64,000 bases of DNA from Aureococcus anophagefferens (Eukaryota; Sar; Pelagophyceae; Pelagomonadales; Pelagomonadaceae), in assembly GCF_000186865.1 (NCBI RefSeq), contig NW_008705564.1, positions 1,315,424 to 1,379,423 on the forward strand, in the 5' to 3' direction. Each line of letters begins with the position of its first letter. Position 1 is the stretch's first letter. The notes beneath the pieces are model-generated. The model was not told the origin of the DNA and searched no databases. It saw only the letters and a program-made list of their open reading frames with translations. The position numbers and the translations under genes were made by a program. Positions 37,520 to 46,680 of this stretch are shown piece after piece.

Positions 37520-39277
37520 CTACTCGTCGAGGGAGATGATCTTGCCGATGGCGATGGACTTGCCCTCGTCGCGGAGCGTGAAGCGGCCGAGCTGGTTCAT
37601 GTCCTCGAAGACCTCGAGGCAGATGGTCTCGGGCACGCTGAGCTGGGCGATGACGACGGCGCCCTGCTTGGCGAAGCAGATGGGCCGCGGCGGCGCGCCG
37701 GGCTTGGGCTTGACCTTGGCGTTGACCTGGCTCAGGAGCTTGGAGCACGTGACCTCCGTCTCGCACGTGTGCGCGTGGAGCATGCACGTGTAGCCGCTCG
37801 TGAAGATGGGCCGGTGCTCCAGCAGCTCCACGAGCGCGAGCTGGCACGTGAACTTGTTCACGGCCCGGCAGACGGGCGCCGAGCAGAGCACGAAGCCCTT
37901 GCAGATCTCCTCGATGGCCGCGCCGGAGACCTTGAAGGACACGTTCTCGCCCGGCTTGGCGGAGAAGACGGGCGTCGTCTCGTTGACGTAGACCTGCTCG
38001 ACCTTGACCTCCTGCTTCGTGGGCATGATCGTGAGCTTCATGCCCTTGGCGATGCGGCCCGACTCGACCTTGCCCATGACCATCGTGCCGCGCTCGTAGA
38101 AGCGGTCGAGCACGGGGATGCGCACGGGCGACTCGGCGGAGCGGCCCTCGATGGTCAGCTTGTCGAGGCAGCCGATCAAGGTCGCGTCCGTCGTGTTGTG
38201 GTCGCCCGCGTCGACGCACGCCTGCCACCAGGGGCAGACGGCCGCGTCGACCTGGTTGAGCACGTTGGACCCCACGAGGCCCGAGATGGGCATGAACTTG
38301 ACCTCCTTCCGGATGATGAAGCCGCAGGTCTTGAGGAAGGGCTTGAGCTTGGACACGCACTCGTCGTAGCGCTCTTTTTTCCACTGGACGGTGGGGTCGT
38401 CCATCTTGTTGATGACGACGAGCAGGAACCGCACGCCCAGCGTCTTGCAGAGCATGGCGTGCTCGCGCGTCTGGCCGCCGCGCTCGAAGCCCGTCTCGAA
38501 CTCGCCGCGGCGCGCGGAGATGACGAGGATGCCGACGTCGGCCTGCGCGGCGCCCGAGATCATGTGCGGCACGTACGACTTGTGGCCCGGCGCGTCGAGG
38601 ATCGTGTAGCGCTTCACCTCCGTCTCGAAGGGCGCGCGGCCGACCTCGACGGTCTTGCCCTTGGCCCGCTCCTCCTCGTTCGTGTCCATGATGAACGCCA
38701 AGAACCACGACTCGCGGTTCCGCTGCTTCGCCTCCCGCTCGTACTTCTCGATGGTCCGCTTGTCGACGAAGCCCGTGAGGTAGAGCATGTTGCCGCTCAG
38801 CGTCGACTTCCCCGCGTCGACGTGGCCGATGAAGACGACGTTGAGGTGCTCGCGCGGGTCCTCCTCGACGAGCGCGACCTCCTCCTCCGCGACCTCCTCC
38901 TCCGGCTCCTCCTTGGCCGCCGCGGGCTCCGGCTCCGTCGGCGCGGCGGCGTCGGCGGGCGCGGCGGCGGCCTCGTCGATCGCGGCGGCCATGGCTCCCA
39001 AGCCGAAGCTGTCGAGCTTCATGAGCGGCCAGAGGCTCTCCTCCTTGAGGAGCTCGTCGGGGCTCCCGAGCAGCCGCTTCGCCTCCGCGCGGTCGCCCCC
39101 GGCGACGGCGAGCACGGCGACCCAGAGCGGGTCGCTCTCCTCCGGGCCCGGCGCCGGCGGCGCCGCGGGCGCCGCGGGAGGCGCGGGGGGCGCAGCGGGA
39201 GGCGGCGCGCTGAAGCCGCCGGGCGTCCAGTCCGCCGCGCCGGCGTTGAACGAGAAGGATGCCGCGTTCGGATTCAT
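37520..39277 (-). CDS. ERF3: Eukaryotic peptide chain release factor eRF3 (GTPase)
   Basis: 585 residues. eRF3 is the translation-termination GTPase that works with eRF1. All G motifs are intact: VVFIGHVDAGKST (G1), ILDAPGHKSYV (G3), VINKMDDPT (G4) and the SGL-type G5 in MPISGLVGSN. Domains 2 and 3 follow, with the characteristic FTSGYTCMLHAHTCE and GRFTLRDEGKSIAIGKI. The N terminus MNPNAASFSF resembles the PAM2 motif that binds poly(A)-binding protein, then an Ala/Pro-rich stretch and an acidic EEPEEEVAEEEV patch. It is shorter than fungal Sup35 and lacks Q/N-rich prion repeats. The ATG at 39277 starts exactly at the PAM2-like motif. Confidence 0.95.
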   Translation of the reverse strand: MNPNAASFSFNAGAADWTPGGFSAPPPAAPPAPPAAPAAPPAPGPEESDPLWVAVLAVAGGDRAEAKRLLGSPDELLKEESLWPLMKLDSFGLGAMAAAIDEAAAAPADAAAPTEPEPAAAKEEPEEEVAEEEVALVEEDPREHLNVVFIGHVDAGKSTLSGNMLYLTGFVDKRTIEKYEREAKQRNRESWFLAFIMDTNEEERAKGKTVEVGRAPFETEVKRYTILDAPGHKSYVPHMISGAAQADVGILVISARRGEFETGFERGGQTREHAMLCKTLGVRFLLVVINKMDDPTVQWKKERYDECVSKLKPFLKTCGFIIRKEVKFMPISGLVGSNVLNQVDAAVCPWWQACVDAGDHNTTDATLIGCLDKLTIEGRSAESPVRIPVLDRFYERGTMVMGKVESGRIAKGMKLTIMPTKQEVKVEQVYVNETTPVFSAKPGENVSFKVSGAAIEEICKGFVLCSAPVCRAVNKFTCQLALVELLEHRPIFTSGYTCMLHAHTCETEVTCSKLLSQVNAKVKPKPGAPPRPICFAKQGAVVIAQLSVPETICLEVFEDMNQLGRFTLRDEGKSIAIGKIISLDE

Positions 39278-39787
39278 GGCGAACCGCAGCAACTATACGG
39301 CGAGCTGTGCAGAGAACTGCAGCGATTCGACACCAGCCCGCGACGCCCCGCGGCTGCCTCGACTGCGCAGTCTACTGCGACGCAGCTCGCCAGCAGCCGA
39401 TTGCCCAGCGTTCAAGCAAATTTGCCCCCGCCGGCGCCGGCCCCCGCCGGCCACTCTGAGAATTCCCCTCTCCCGGGCACCCCTGGAGTGCTGAGCGGGT
39501 CGCTCCACCAGACCCGGCGGGTTTCGCCTGGCCAGCACGCCGCGAGCGCTCCATGGACCGAGGGGCGCTTCCAGCGTCACCTATGCGAGAGACTAGGGGT
39601 CCCGTGGACACGCCCAAAACCCCCCAACCTCTCGAGTGGCTCCGCGCGCGCCTCGAACGAGCTGGGCCGAGCACAGAGACCTCGAGGTCGACGCCGACGC
39701 GCACAACTAGCGCGCGGCTCGCGGCCACCCACGCACTCCGGGGTTTTCGTCGCGCGCGGCGCCGCGAAACCCCCGCGTTGAAAGGCC
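39278..39787. other. Intergenic, 510 bp, divergent promoter region
   Basis: Between divergent starts of eRF3 and the trehalose gene. No gene or repeat family was recognised. The frames here are short and of shadow type. Confidence 0.5.
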
Positions 39788-42700
39788 ATGGCGGAGCACG
39801 TCGCCCGCGACCCGTCGCCGCACGCGGCGACGCCGTCGGCGGCGCAGCTCAGCGTCGAGGAGCAGCAGATCATCGCGGAGATCCAGGAGCTCCAGCGCCA
39901 CCTGCGCGAGCTCAAGGCGGACCAGGACGAGCAGGAGGTGCCCGAGGTGAAGGAGAAGGCGCGGCCGCGGCGCGTGCTCATCGTCGCGAATCGCCTGCCG
40001 ATCCGGTGCTCGCGCGACGCGCGCACGGGCCGCTGGTCCTTCGACGACGCGCCCGGGGGGTTGGCGACGGCGTTGAGGGGCATCTCCATGGAGGTGCAGT
40101 TCGTCTGGGTCGGCTGGGTCGGCTGCGACGTGCCGCCGCAGGAGCGCGCGCGCGTCGCGGAGCGGTTGATGCGCGAGCACGGCTGCTTCCCCGTCTTCCT
40201 CGAGCCCCAGCTCGTGGAGAACTATTATAATGGCTTCTGCAATGATGTGTTGTGGCCCCTGTTCCACTACGTGCCCCTGCCCATGTACCAGGCGGGCGCG
40301 GAGAAGAAGTTCGACGCGCATCTCTGGGACGCGTACACCGAGGCGAACCGCCGCTTCGCGGAGGCGGTCATGGAGGTCTACAAGGGCGACGGCGCGGATA
40401 GCAAGGCCGACGCGTCGAAGAAGAAGAAGAAGCTGTCGAGCGGCATCGCTTCTTTTTTCGGGGCCGGGTCCGCGTCGCAGGGCGCGGACGTCGTGTGGGT
40501 CCACGACTACCACTTGATGCGGCTGCCGCTGGAGCTGCGACGGTTGGATCCGCGCGTCGCCGTGGCCTGGTTTCTGCACACGCCCTTTCCGTCGTCCGAG
40601 ATCTACCGCATCCTGCCCTACCGGCGGGAGCTGTTGGAGGGGCTGCTGCACGCGGATTTGGTCGGGTTTCATACCTACGACTACGCGCGCCACTTCCTCT
40701 CGGCCTGCTCCCGGGTGTTAGACGTGTCGACGACGACGCCTAAGGGCATCGAGTTCGGCGGCCGCTTCTGCTCCATCGGCGTCTTCCCCATCGGCATCGA
40801 CCCGCTGTTGATCCGGAACACGCTCCGGTCGCGCGCGGTCAAAAAGCGGACGGGCGAGCTCGGCGACACCTTCGAGGGGCGCAAGATCATCATCGGCGTG
40901 GACCGCCTGGACTACATCAAGGGCATGCCCCACAAGCTCCTGGCCTTCGAGCTCTTCCTGTCGCGGAACCCGTCGTGGGTCGGCAAGGTCACGCTCATCC
41001 AGGTCGGCGTGCCGACGCGCGTCGACGTCGCCGAGTACCAGACGCTGGCCAAGCACGTCAACGAGCTCGTGGGCCGCATCAACGGCGTCTACGGCACGCT
41101 TGGAGTACAGCCCCATCCACTACATCAACCAGTCCATCCCCCAGGACGAGCTCATCGCGATCTACCATTTGGCGGACGCGTGCCTCGTGACGTCCGTGCG
41201 CGACGGCATGAATCTGGTGTCCCACGAGTACGTCGCGGCCCAGGAGGACGTCTCCGACGACGAGGCCGAGGGCGAGGGCGCGAAGCAGGGCGCCCTCGGG
41301 GAGGAGGGCGAGGGCCCGCGGCGGCGCCGCGAGTCCGCGTGCTGCAAGCCCTTCGCCAAGGACGGGCCCGGCGCGCTCGTGTTAAGCGAGTTCGCGGGGT
41401 CGGCCCAGTCCCTGAGCGGCGCCATCCGCGTCAACCCCTGGAACACGGAGGAGCTCGCGCGCGCGATCCACGAGGCTTTGACGTTGACGCGCGTCGAGCG
41501 CGAGCTCCGCTGGGCGAAGCTCCACCGCTACGTGACGACGAACACGGCGTCCTACTGGGCGCGGTCCTTCGTGTCCGAGTTCCGCGACGTCTGCGAGCAC
41601 CCGCCCTTGCTCTCCAAGCTGCCGAAGCTCAACGCCGCGTCCGTGCTCTCCGCGTACTCGCGCGCGAAGAACCGGTTCGTGGCCGCGTGGAACTCAAATC
41701 TTCGACCCGACTTCAATGTGCGCGTAATCGACCGTTTCGACGCAAGGCTTTCTGCTGCGCTTCGAGAACTCGATGAGAGCAATCGATTCGTCCAAAAATC
41801 AGCCGAATCGACTTCGATGTGACCGAGCTAGAGAGTTCCGAAGTTTGGTGGGGACCCCCCAAACCAGCGGTCGAATTCCACGCAGGTTGGTCGTGACGGA
41901 CTACGACGGCACGCTGACGCAGATCCAGTCGCTGCCCCAGCTGGCGACGCCCGCGCCCGTCGTGACGCAGCTGCTGGCGACGCTGGCGCGCGACACGCGC
42001 AATACGGTCTACGTGATGAGCGGCCGCGAGCGGCGGTTCATGGACAAGTGGCTCGGCAAGCTCAAGGTCGGCCTGGCCGCGGAGTTCGGCTACTGCCACC
42101 GGGCGCCCGACGACGAGCAGGGCGTCTGGAAGTCGCTGGGCCGCGAACTGGACACGTCGTGGAAGGACGTCGTGCGGCCCATCATGCAGTACTTTGCGGA
42201 GCGGACGCCGGGCACGTACATCGAGTCCAAGGAGAGCTCGCTGGCCTGGCACTACCGGGACGCGGACCCCCACTTCGGCGCGTGGCAGGCCAAGGACATG
42301 CAGATCCACATGGAGGACGTCATGTCGAACCTGCCGCTGGAGATCATCCAGGGCAACCGCCTCGTCGAGGTCCGCCACGTCGGCGTGAACAAGTCGCTCG
42401 TGCTGGAGGAGGTGCTGCGCATGGGGCCCCGGGGCGAGACGGTGCGGGAGCGGCCCGCGGAGGCGTCGGCGGTCGCGACGACGCCGGGCGCGCCGGCCGC
42501 GACGAGCGGCTCCGCGGCCACGTCGCCCGACAGCGGCACGGACTCGCCCGGCGCGTCGGACGCGGCCGCGTCGTCCAAGGCCGACGTCGACTTCGACTTC
42601 GTGCTCTGCGTCGGCGACGACCGCTCCGACGAGGACATGTACCAGCTGCTCAAGGCGTGGCACGCGCGGCGCGCGGAGCACGACGCGGACAAGGGCGGCG

Positions 42701-42855
42701 ACGACGCGCCGGCCCAGCTCTACCTCGTCCACATCGGCACGGGCGCGACGCAGGCCGAGTACTACCTCGAGTCCGTCATCGAGCTCCGCAAGCTCCTCCG
42801 CGGCATGGCCTCCATCAGCCTCCGCGACCTCCGCGGCGCCCCGCGCGCGTTTTAA
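39788..42855 (+). CDS. TPS: Trehalose-6-phosphate synthase/phosphatase fusion (one-base frameshift)
   Basis: The N-terminal GT20 domain makes trehalose-6-phosphate from UDP-glucose and glucose-6-phosphate. Motifs: RVLIVANRLPI, VWVHDYHLMRLP, FLHTPFPSSEIYR, GVDRLDYIKGMPHKLLAF (sugar-nucleotide Arg/Lys). The C-terminal TPP domain is a HAD phosphatase (VVTDYDGTLTQ with both aspartates, and CVGDDRSDEDMY). Both active sites look intact. Exons are 39788-41674 and 41886-42855 around a family B introner (phase 2). The frame breaks at 41100-41101, where GGCACGCTTGGAGTACAG has one T too many; with one base removed the coding length is 2,856, a multiple of three, and TL joins EYSPIHYINQS. The error is in the sequence or the gene is inactive. 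Confidence 0.9.
41683..41885 (+). mobile_element. Family B introner in TPS-TPP
   Basis: 203 bp, opposite orientation to the ABC copy. The target duplication has diverged by two bases: GTTCGTGG (41675-41682) and GTTGGTCG (41886-41893). Starts CCGCGTGGAACTC and ends GAATTCCACGCAG. The intron 41675-41885 has a GT donor, phase 2. The 20-bp core TCGTCCAAAAATCAGCCGAA is at 41788-41807. Confidence 0.93.
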
Positions 42856-42868
42856 CACCGCTGTTCGC

Positions 42869-43887
42869 TCACCGTTTTCGCCGGCGGCCGTCCGTCGCGT
42901 TCCGCTGGAACACGTGGCCGAAGTGGAAGTAGTCCGGCGCGTAGAGCACGCGGAGCGCGGCGGCGAGGTCCGCGGGGAGGTCGGCGACGCGCGGCGCGCC
43001 CTCGCGGTGCGAGTTGCGGTGGTCCGGCGGCGGGCACGACTCGGGCCTCGGCGCGCAGCCGAGCTTCACCTCGCACAGGGCCTCGTCGAGGTCGTCGAGC
43101 GCGACGACCCTGTCGCAGGACGCGTTGCGGCCCAGGTTGTCGAAGAAGACGTAGTAGAACTGGGGAATATAATGACAATCGTTCGTCGTCTCCGTCGCGA
43201 TGGACGCCGGTGCCAGCTTCGGCGGGAGCCGGCGGACGTCGTGGTCGCGCCGCTCTCCCGCGGCGAGGAACTGCGACGGCGCGAAGGGCGCCGCGGCCGC
43301 CGCGCGCGCGACCTCGGCGAGCATGAGGTCCTCGAGCGTCGCGTTGCCGGCGGCGTCCGCGGGCGGCGGCGGGCCCCGGCGCGGCGGCGGGCGCCAGAGC
43401 GGCGCCGCGTCCAACCGACGGCCCCCGAGCGCGTCCTGGACCTCCCGGGCGAGCGCGCCGACGGCGCGCCGCGTGTAGGCGACGAAGTCGCGGCGCGTGC
43501 CGTGCCGCGACCGGTAGTTGAACTCCGAGAGCCAGCGGTCGAGCGGGTCCCGCACGGCGCAGGCCGTCGGGTGGCGCGCGTTCGTTGTGGGATCTACGTA
43601 GGGATTCCGCGCGTTCGGCAGCGCGGCGGGATGTGGTGCGCGCTGCACGTGTGGTCGCGGCTCAGGACGGGCAGCGGCGCCGCGTCGAGCTGCCGCTGCA
43701 TCGCCGCGCGAACGGGAGCGTTCGCGACGTGGCCAGCCGCCGTCGTGCCGCCGACTTTGGGAATGTGGATCCACTTGCGGCCCTGCCAGTCGTCGCACAT
43801 GGCGGCGGCGCGTCGCGCGAGGAGCATGGTATCGAGCAGCATCACCGGGAGAGCAGCGAGCAGCCGTGAGGCAGCCCTACATCGCAT
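42869..43887 (-). CDS. Sulfotransferase family protein (at least two exons)
   Basis: Exon 1 (from the ATG at 43887) has a hydrophobic membrane anchor (LLAALPVMLLDTMLLARR), then WIHIPKVGGTTAAGH, the PAPS 5'-phosphosulfate-binding loop of Golgi carbohydrate sulfotransferases (usually HIPKTGGTS). A later exon in another frame contains TACAVRDPLDRWLSEFNYR, the 3'-phosphate-binding RDPxxRxxS motif, and continues to the stop at 42869 through IPQFYYVFFD and CDRVVALDDLDEAL. A short intron must lie near 43590-43650, but I could not fix its ends. Type II Golgi enzyme is inferred; the acceptor sugar is unknown. Confidence 0.7.
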
Positions 43888-44176
43888 TCAGCTAGTGCAA
43901 TGTTGGTTCAACGTCCATCATATCCTGGCATGGCAAACACAGCTTGATCGCGTACCTCTCGCGCGCGTCGTGTCGTGCCGCGAGACGTCCGCACCAGCCC
44001 GCCGGACCGACCTCGCTCCGCAAAGCGCTGCGCTCCGCCGCTCTCTCGCGCGCGCCACCCGGACCACCGCGCTCTCGCAGTCTCCGCGGCGCCGCGCTGG
44101 CTCGCGCGGCGCTGCCATCGCCGCCACCATTAGCGAGATCTTCCTCACGCCCGTCAAGGCGCGGGCGCCGCCGACC
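43888..44176. other. Intergenic, 289 bp, nothing recognised
   Basis: Lies between the divergent starts of the sulfotransferase and the HAD gene. The HAD frame is open upstream of its ATG, so extra N-terminal coding sequence is possible, but no conserved content was seen. Confidence 0.4.
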
Positions 44177-44722
44177 ATGCCCAGGGGCCTCGCCATCTTC
44201 GACTTCGACTGCACGCTGACGCGGTTCCACGTCTGGGGCAAGTTCCGCAACGCGCCGCTCAAGGAGGTGCCCATCGACGCGGCCACGTTCGTCGACCTAC
44301 CGGCGTTCCGCGCGTTCGTGTCGCGCGCGCGCGGCGCCGACGTCGAGGTCGCCATCGCGACCTTCGGGCGGCGCGACGTCGTGGACAAGGCCATGACCTT
44401 CGCCCTCGGCGAGGCCCACGGCGTGGCCATCAGCACGCCCGCGGACCACGCGGACCCGCGCTTCGACTTCGGCGGCGGCGACGACGACGACGACGACCGG
44501 CCGCGGTGCGCCGAGGGGTCGGACATCCTCGGGGACAAGAACACGCAGATCGACGAGCTGCTGCAGCGCGTCGGCGTCGACGTCGGAGCCGCGTCCCTCG
44601 CGGACGACGACCCGCACAACGTCGCCGCCGCGCGGCAGCGCGGCGTCTACTGCGAGCACACGCCCCAGGGCTGCGACGCGACCGTCCTCGAGCGCCTCCT
44701 CGCGCGCTTCGACATCGCCTAG
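44177..44722 (+). CDS. HAD-superfamily phosphatase-like protein
   Basis: 181 residues. LAIFDFDCTLTRFHVWG is HAD motif I (DxDxT with nucleophile and acid/base Asp). VAIATFGRRDVVDK contains the Thr of motif II, and SLADDDPHNVAAARQRGV carries the motif IV aspartates. A Lys for motif III is probably in ILGDKNTQIDELL. Short length and lack of a large cap resemble small HAD phosphatases; substrate unknown. It has an acidic Gly/Asp loop (GGGDDDDDDR) in the middle. It is convergent with the arylsulfotransferase-like gene. Confidence 0.75.
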   Translation: MPRGLAIFDFDCTLTRFHVWGKFRNAPLKEVPIDAATFVDLPAFRAFVSRARGADVEVAIATFGRRDVVDKAMTFALGEAHGVAISTPADHADPRFDFGGGDDDDDDRPRCAEGSDILGDKNTQIDELLQRVGVDVGAASLADDDPHNVAAARQRGVYCEHTPQGCDATVLERLLARFDIA

Positions 44723-44859
44723 TCCCAAGCCGGGCGCGCCACCCCGCCCCCGCGGCCGCGACCGGACAGGTCGGCGGGCCCCGGCGGCGGCGGCCTAATT
44801 CAACCGCGCTGTAGCTCCCGACCGGGGATCCGGCGGCGCCCGGCGACACACACACGTCT

Positions 44860-46638
44860 CTACGCCATCCCCTGGGTCGCGCAGTCGACGGGCGCGACGG
44901 TCTCGGAGCCCCACTCGTCCCAGACGTGGACGGCCATGGTGCCGTTGCCGACGCAGAGCGAGAAGCCCCACGGCGTCGTCGGCGCGAGCTCGACGGCGTG
45001 GTACGTGCCGCGCCAGTACGCGTCGAACATGAAGAGGCCGCTGGACACGTCGCGGCTCGTCGCCTTGGCATCGTCCCACTCCGTCGTCCGCAGGCTCCAG
45101 CGGGCTCGGGCGAGGTGGTTGAGCTTGACGGGCGCGTGCGCGTAGAAGCTCAGCTGGCCGTCGCCGTAGGTCGCCCCGTGGACGACGGGCCGGTCCATGC
45201 CGCGCTCCGCGCTGTAGACCTTCCAGCCCTCGCCTTTTGTTTGTGCACAGCCACTGTCACCGTCATCGTCGCAGGCCCGGAAGCCGTAGATGTTCAGCGC
45301 CCAGGCCGCGGTCCCGGCCGGCGAGAGCTCGCCGATCTGCGCGTCGAAGGTGACGCGGCTCGGCGACCGCATGATGGGCCACCAGGTGCCCAACGAATTG
45401 CCCGAGGGTAAGCGGTCGTGGTCGCCGTAGAGCGGCGCGTAGCCGTAGGGGAACTCGTCGACGTAGGCCTGGGCCGACTCGATCGTCAGCGTCGCGTTCT
45501 CCGCGTCGACCTTGCACCCCAGGAGCCTCGACGCCCTTTCGGCGCCGTAGCCGTTGTCGAAGAAGAGGTAGGTGTCGTCGCCGACGTATTCGACGTTGTG
45601 CTGGCCGGACCAGGGCGTGTACGTGCCCGGTTCGTAAGTCGTACCGTCCTCGTCGACGAGCGTCAGCGTGCCGAAGGGGCCGCCCGCGACCCAATTCGCG
45701 TCGCCCGACGCGACGTCGACGGACGCGAAGGACGACTCGCCGCGGCAGGAGACCACGGCCCGCGTCTCGTTTTCCACGAGCTGCGCGTGGTTCACGTCGG
45801 AGCAGTTGGGCACCGCGCGCTTCGAAATTACGGCACCGTCCGCGACGCGGTCGAACGCGGAGCCCGATCCGTCGCGGCTCGGCTGCCAGTAGCTCCGGCC
45901 GTCCACGGACTGCTGGACGTCCAGCCCGCTGTCGCCGCCGTCGCCGGACGCGTAGGCCGCCTCGAGGTCGCCGCCGTCCTTCCACGCCCACGTGTAGGCG
46001 CGGCCCGTCGACGCCGCGGCGACGACGGTCCGCGGGTCGACGAACTTGACCGCCTCGAGCCGCGTCGGCCGCGCGTCGTCGCCGTCGAGCCACGTCGTCG
46101 GCGCCGCGCGCGCGACCGTGCCGTTGACGTCGACGACGATGAGGTAGCTCGCGACCGCGGGGCGGAAGAGCGAGAACGCGACGAAGCCGCCGGAGCCCTC
46201 GGCGCCGATGCCCCGCTCCATCTCCGCCTGGGAGAAGGAAAACTCCAGCTTCCGCGGCAGCAGGCGCTCCGCGTCCTCGCCCACGAAGGCGGCGACGCGG
46301 TCGAACGCGAGGAGCGCCGACGAGTCGTAGGAGCAGTGGCGGAAGCCCTCCGCGTCCGTCTCGCCGCAGGCGTTGGAGCTGTGGGCGGCGGTGTGGGAGC
46401 TCGACGTGTGCGTCGACGACTCGCCCGTCTTCAGGGCCAGGAGCGCGATGCAAAACGCCGCGACGACGCCGACGCCGGAGCACACGACGCACTGGCGGTT
46501 CCGCCCGTAGGGCTGCCGCGGCGGCGGCGCCTCGCCGAGCAGGGACGTCGCCTCCGGGTCCGTGTACGGCACGCGCTCGGCCTTGGCCGGCAACGGCGAC
46601 GCCGCCTCCGGCGCGCTTCGAAAGAGCGGGGCTGCCAT
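44860..46638 (-). CDS. Arylsulfotransferase (ASST)-like type II membrane protein
   Basis: 592 residues. An 80-residue cytosolic N terminus, then a transmembrane segment (VVCSGVGVVAAFCIALLALK), then a large lumenal or extracellular domain with many N-x-S/T sites. WSGQHNVEYVGDDTYLFFDN and ADVNHAQ-like repeats are typical of the ASST six-bladed propeller. The bacterial enzyme uses a His as sulfate carrier; the HNVEY His is a candidate but was not verified. Donor and acceptor here are unknown. It is divergent from the gene at 46681 with only 42 bp between starts. Confidence 0.65.
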   Translation of the reverse strand: MAAPLFRSAPEAASPLPAKAERVPYTDPEATSLLGEAPPPRQPYGRNRQCVVCSGVGVVAAFCIALLALKTGESSTHTSSSHTAAHSSNACGETDAEGFRHCSYDSSALLAFDRVAAFVGEDAERLLPRKLEFSFSQAEMERGIGAEGSGGFVAFSLFRPAVASYLIVVDVNGTVARAAPTTWLDGDDARPTRLEAVKFVDPRTVVAAASTGRAYTWAWKDGGDLEAAYASGDGGDSGLDVQQSVDGRSYWQPSRDGSGSAFDRVADGAVISKRAVPNCSDVNHAQLVENETRAVVSCRGESSFASVDVASGDANWVAGGPFGTLTLVDEDGTTYEPGTYTPWSGQHNVEYVGDDTYLFFDNGYGAERASRLLGCKVDAENATLTIESAQAYVDEFPYGYAPLYGDHDRLPSGNSLGTWWPIMRSPSRVTFDAQIGELSPAGTAAWALNIYGFRACDDDGDSGCAQTKGEGWKVYSAERGMDRPVVHGATYGDGQLSFYAHAPVKLNHLARARWSLRTTEWDDAKATSRDVSSGLFMFDAYWRGTYHAVELAPTTPWGFSLCVGNGTMAVHVWDEWGSETVAPVDCATQGMA

Positions 46639-46680
46639 TATCTATGCGGAACGACAAGGGCTCCGGCAGCCCATGCCACG

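Noticed and set aside
43888..43925. Possible introner fragment (TGGTTCAACGTCC)
   Set aside because: Only a short chance-level match to the family A ATTCAACGTC segment, no ends or duplication.
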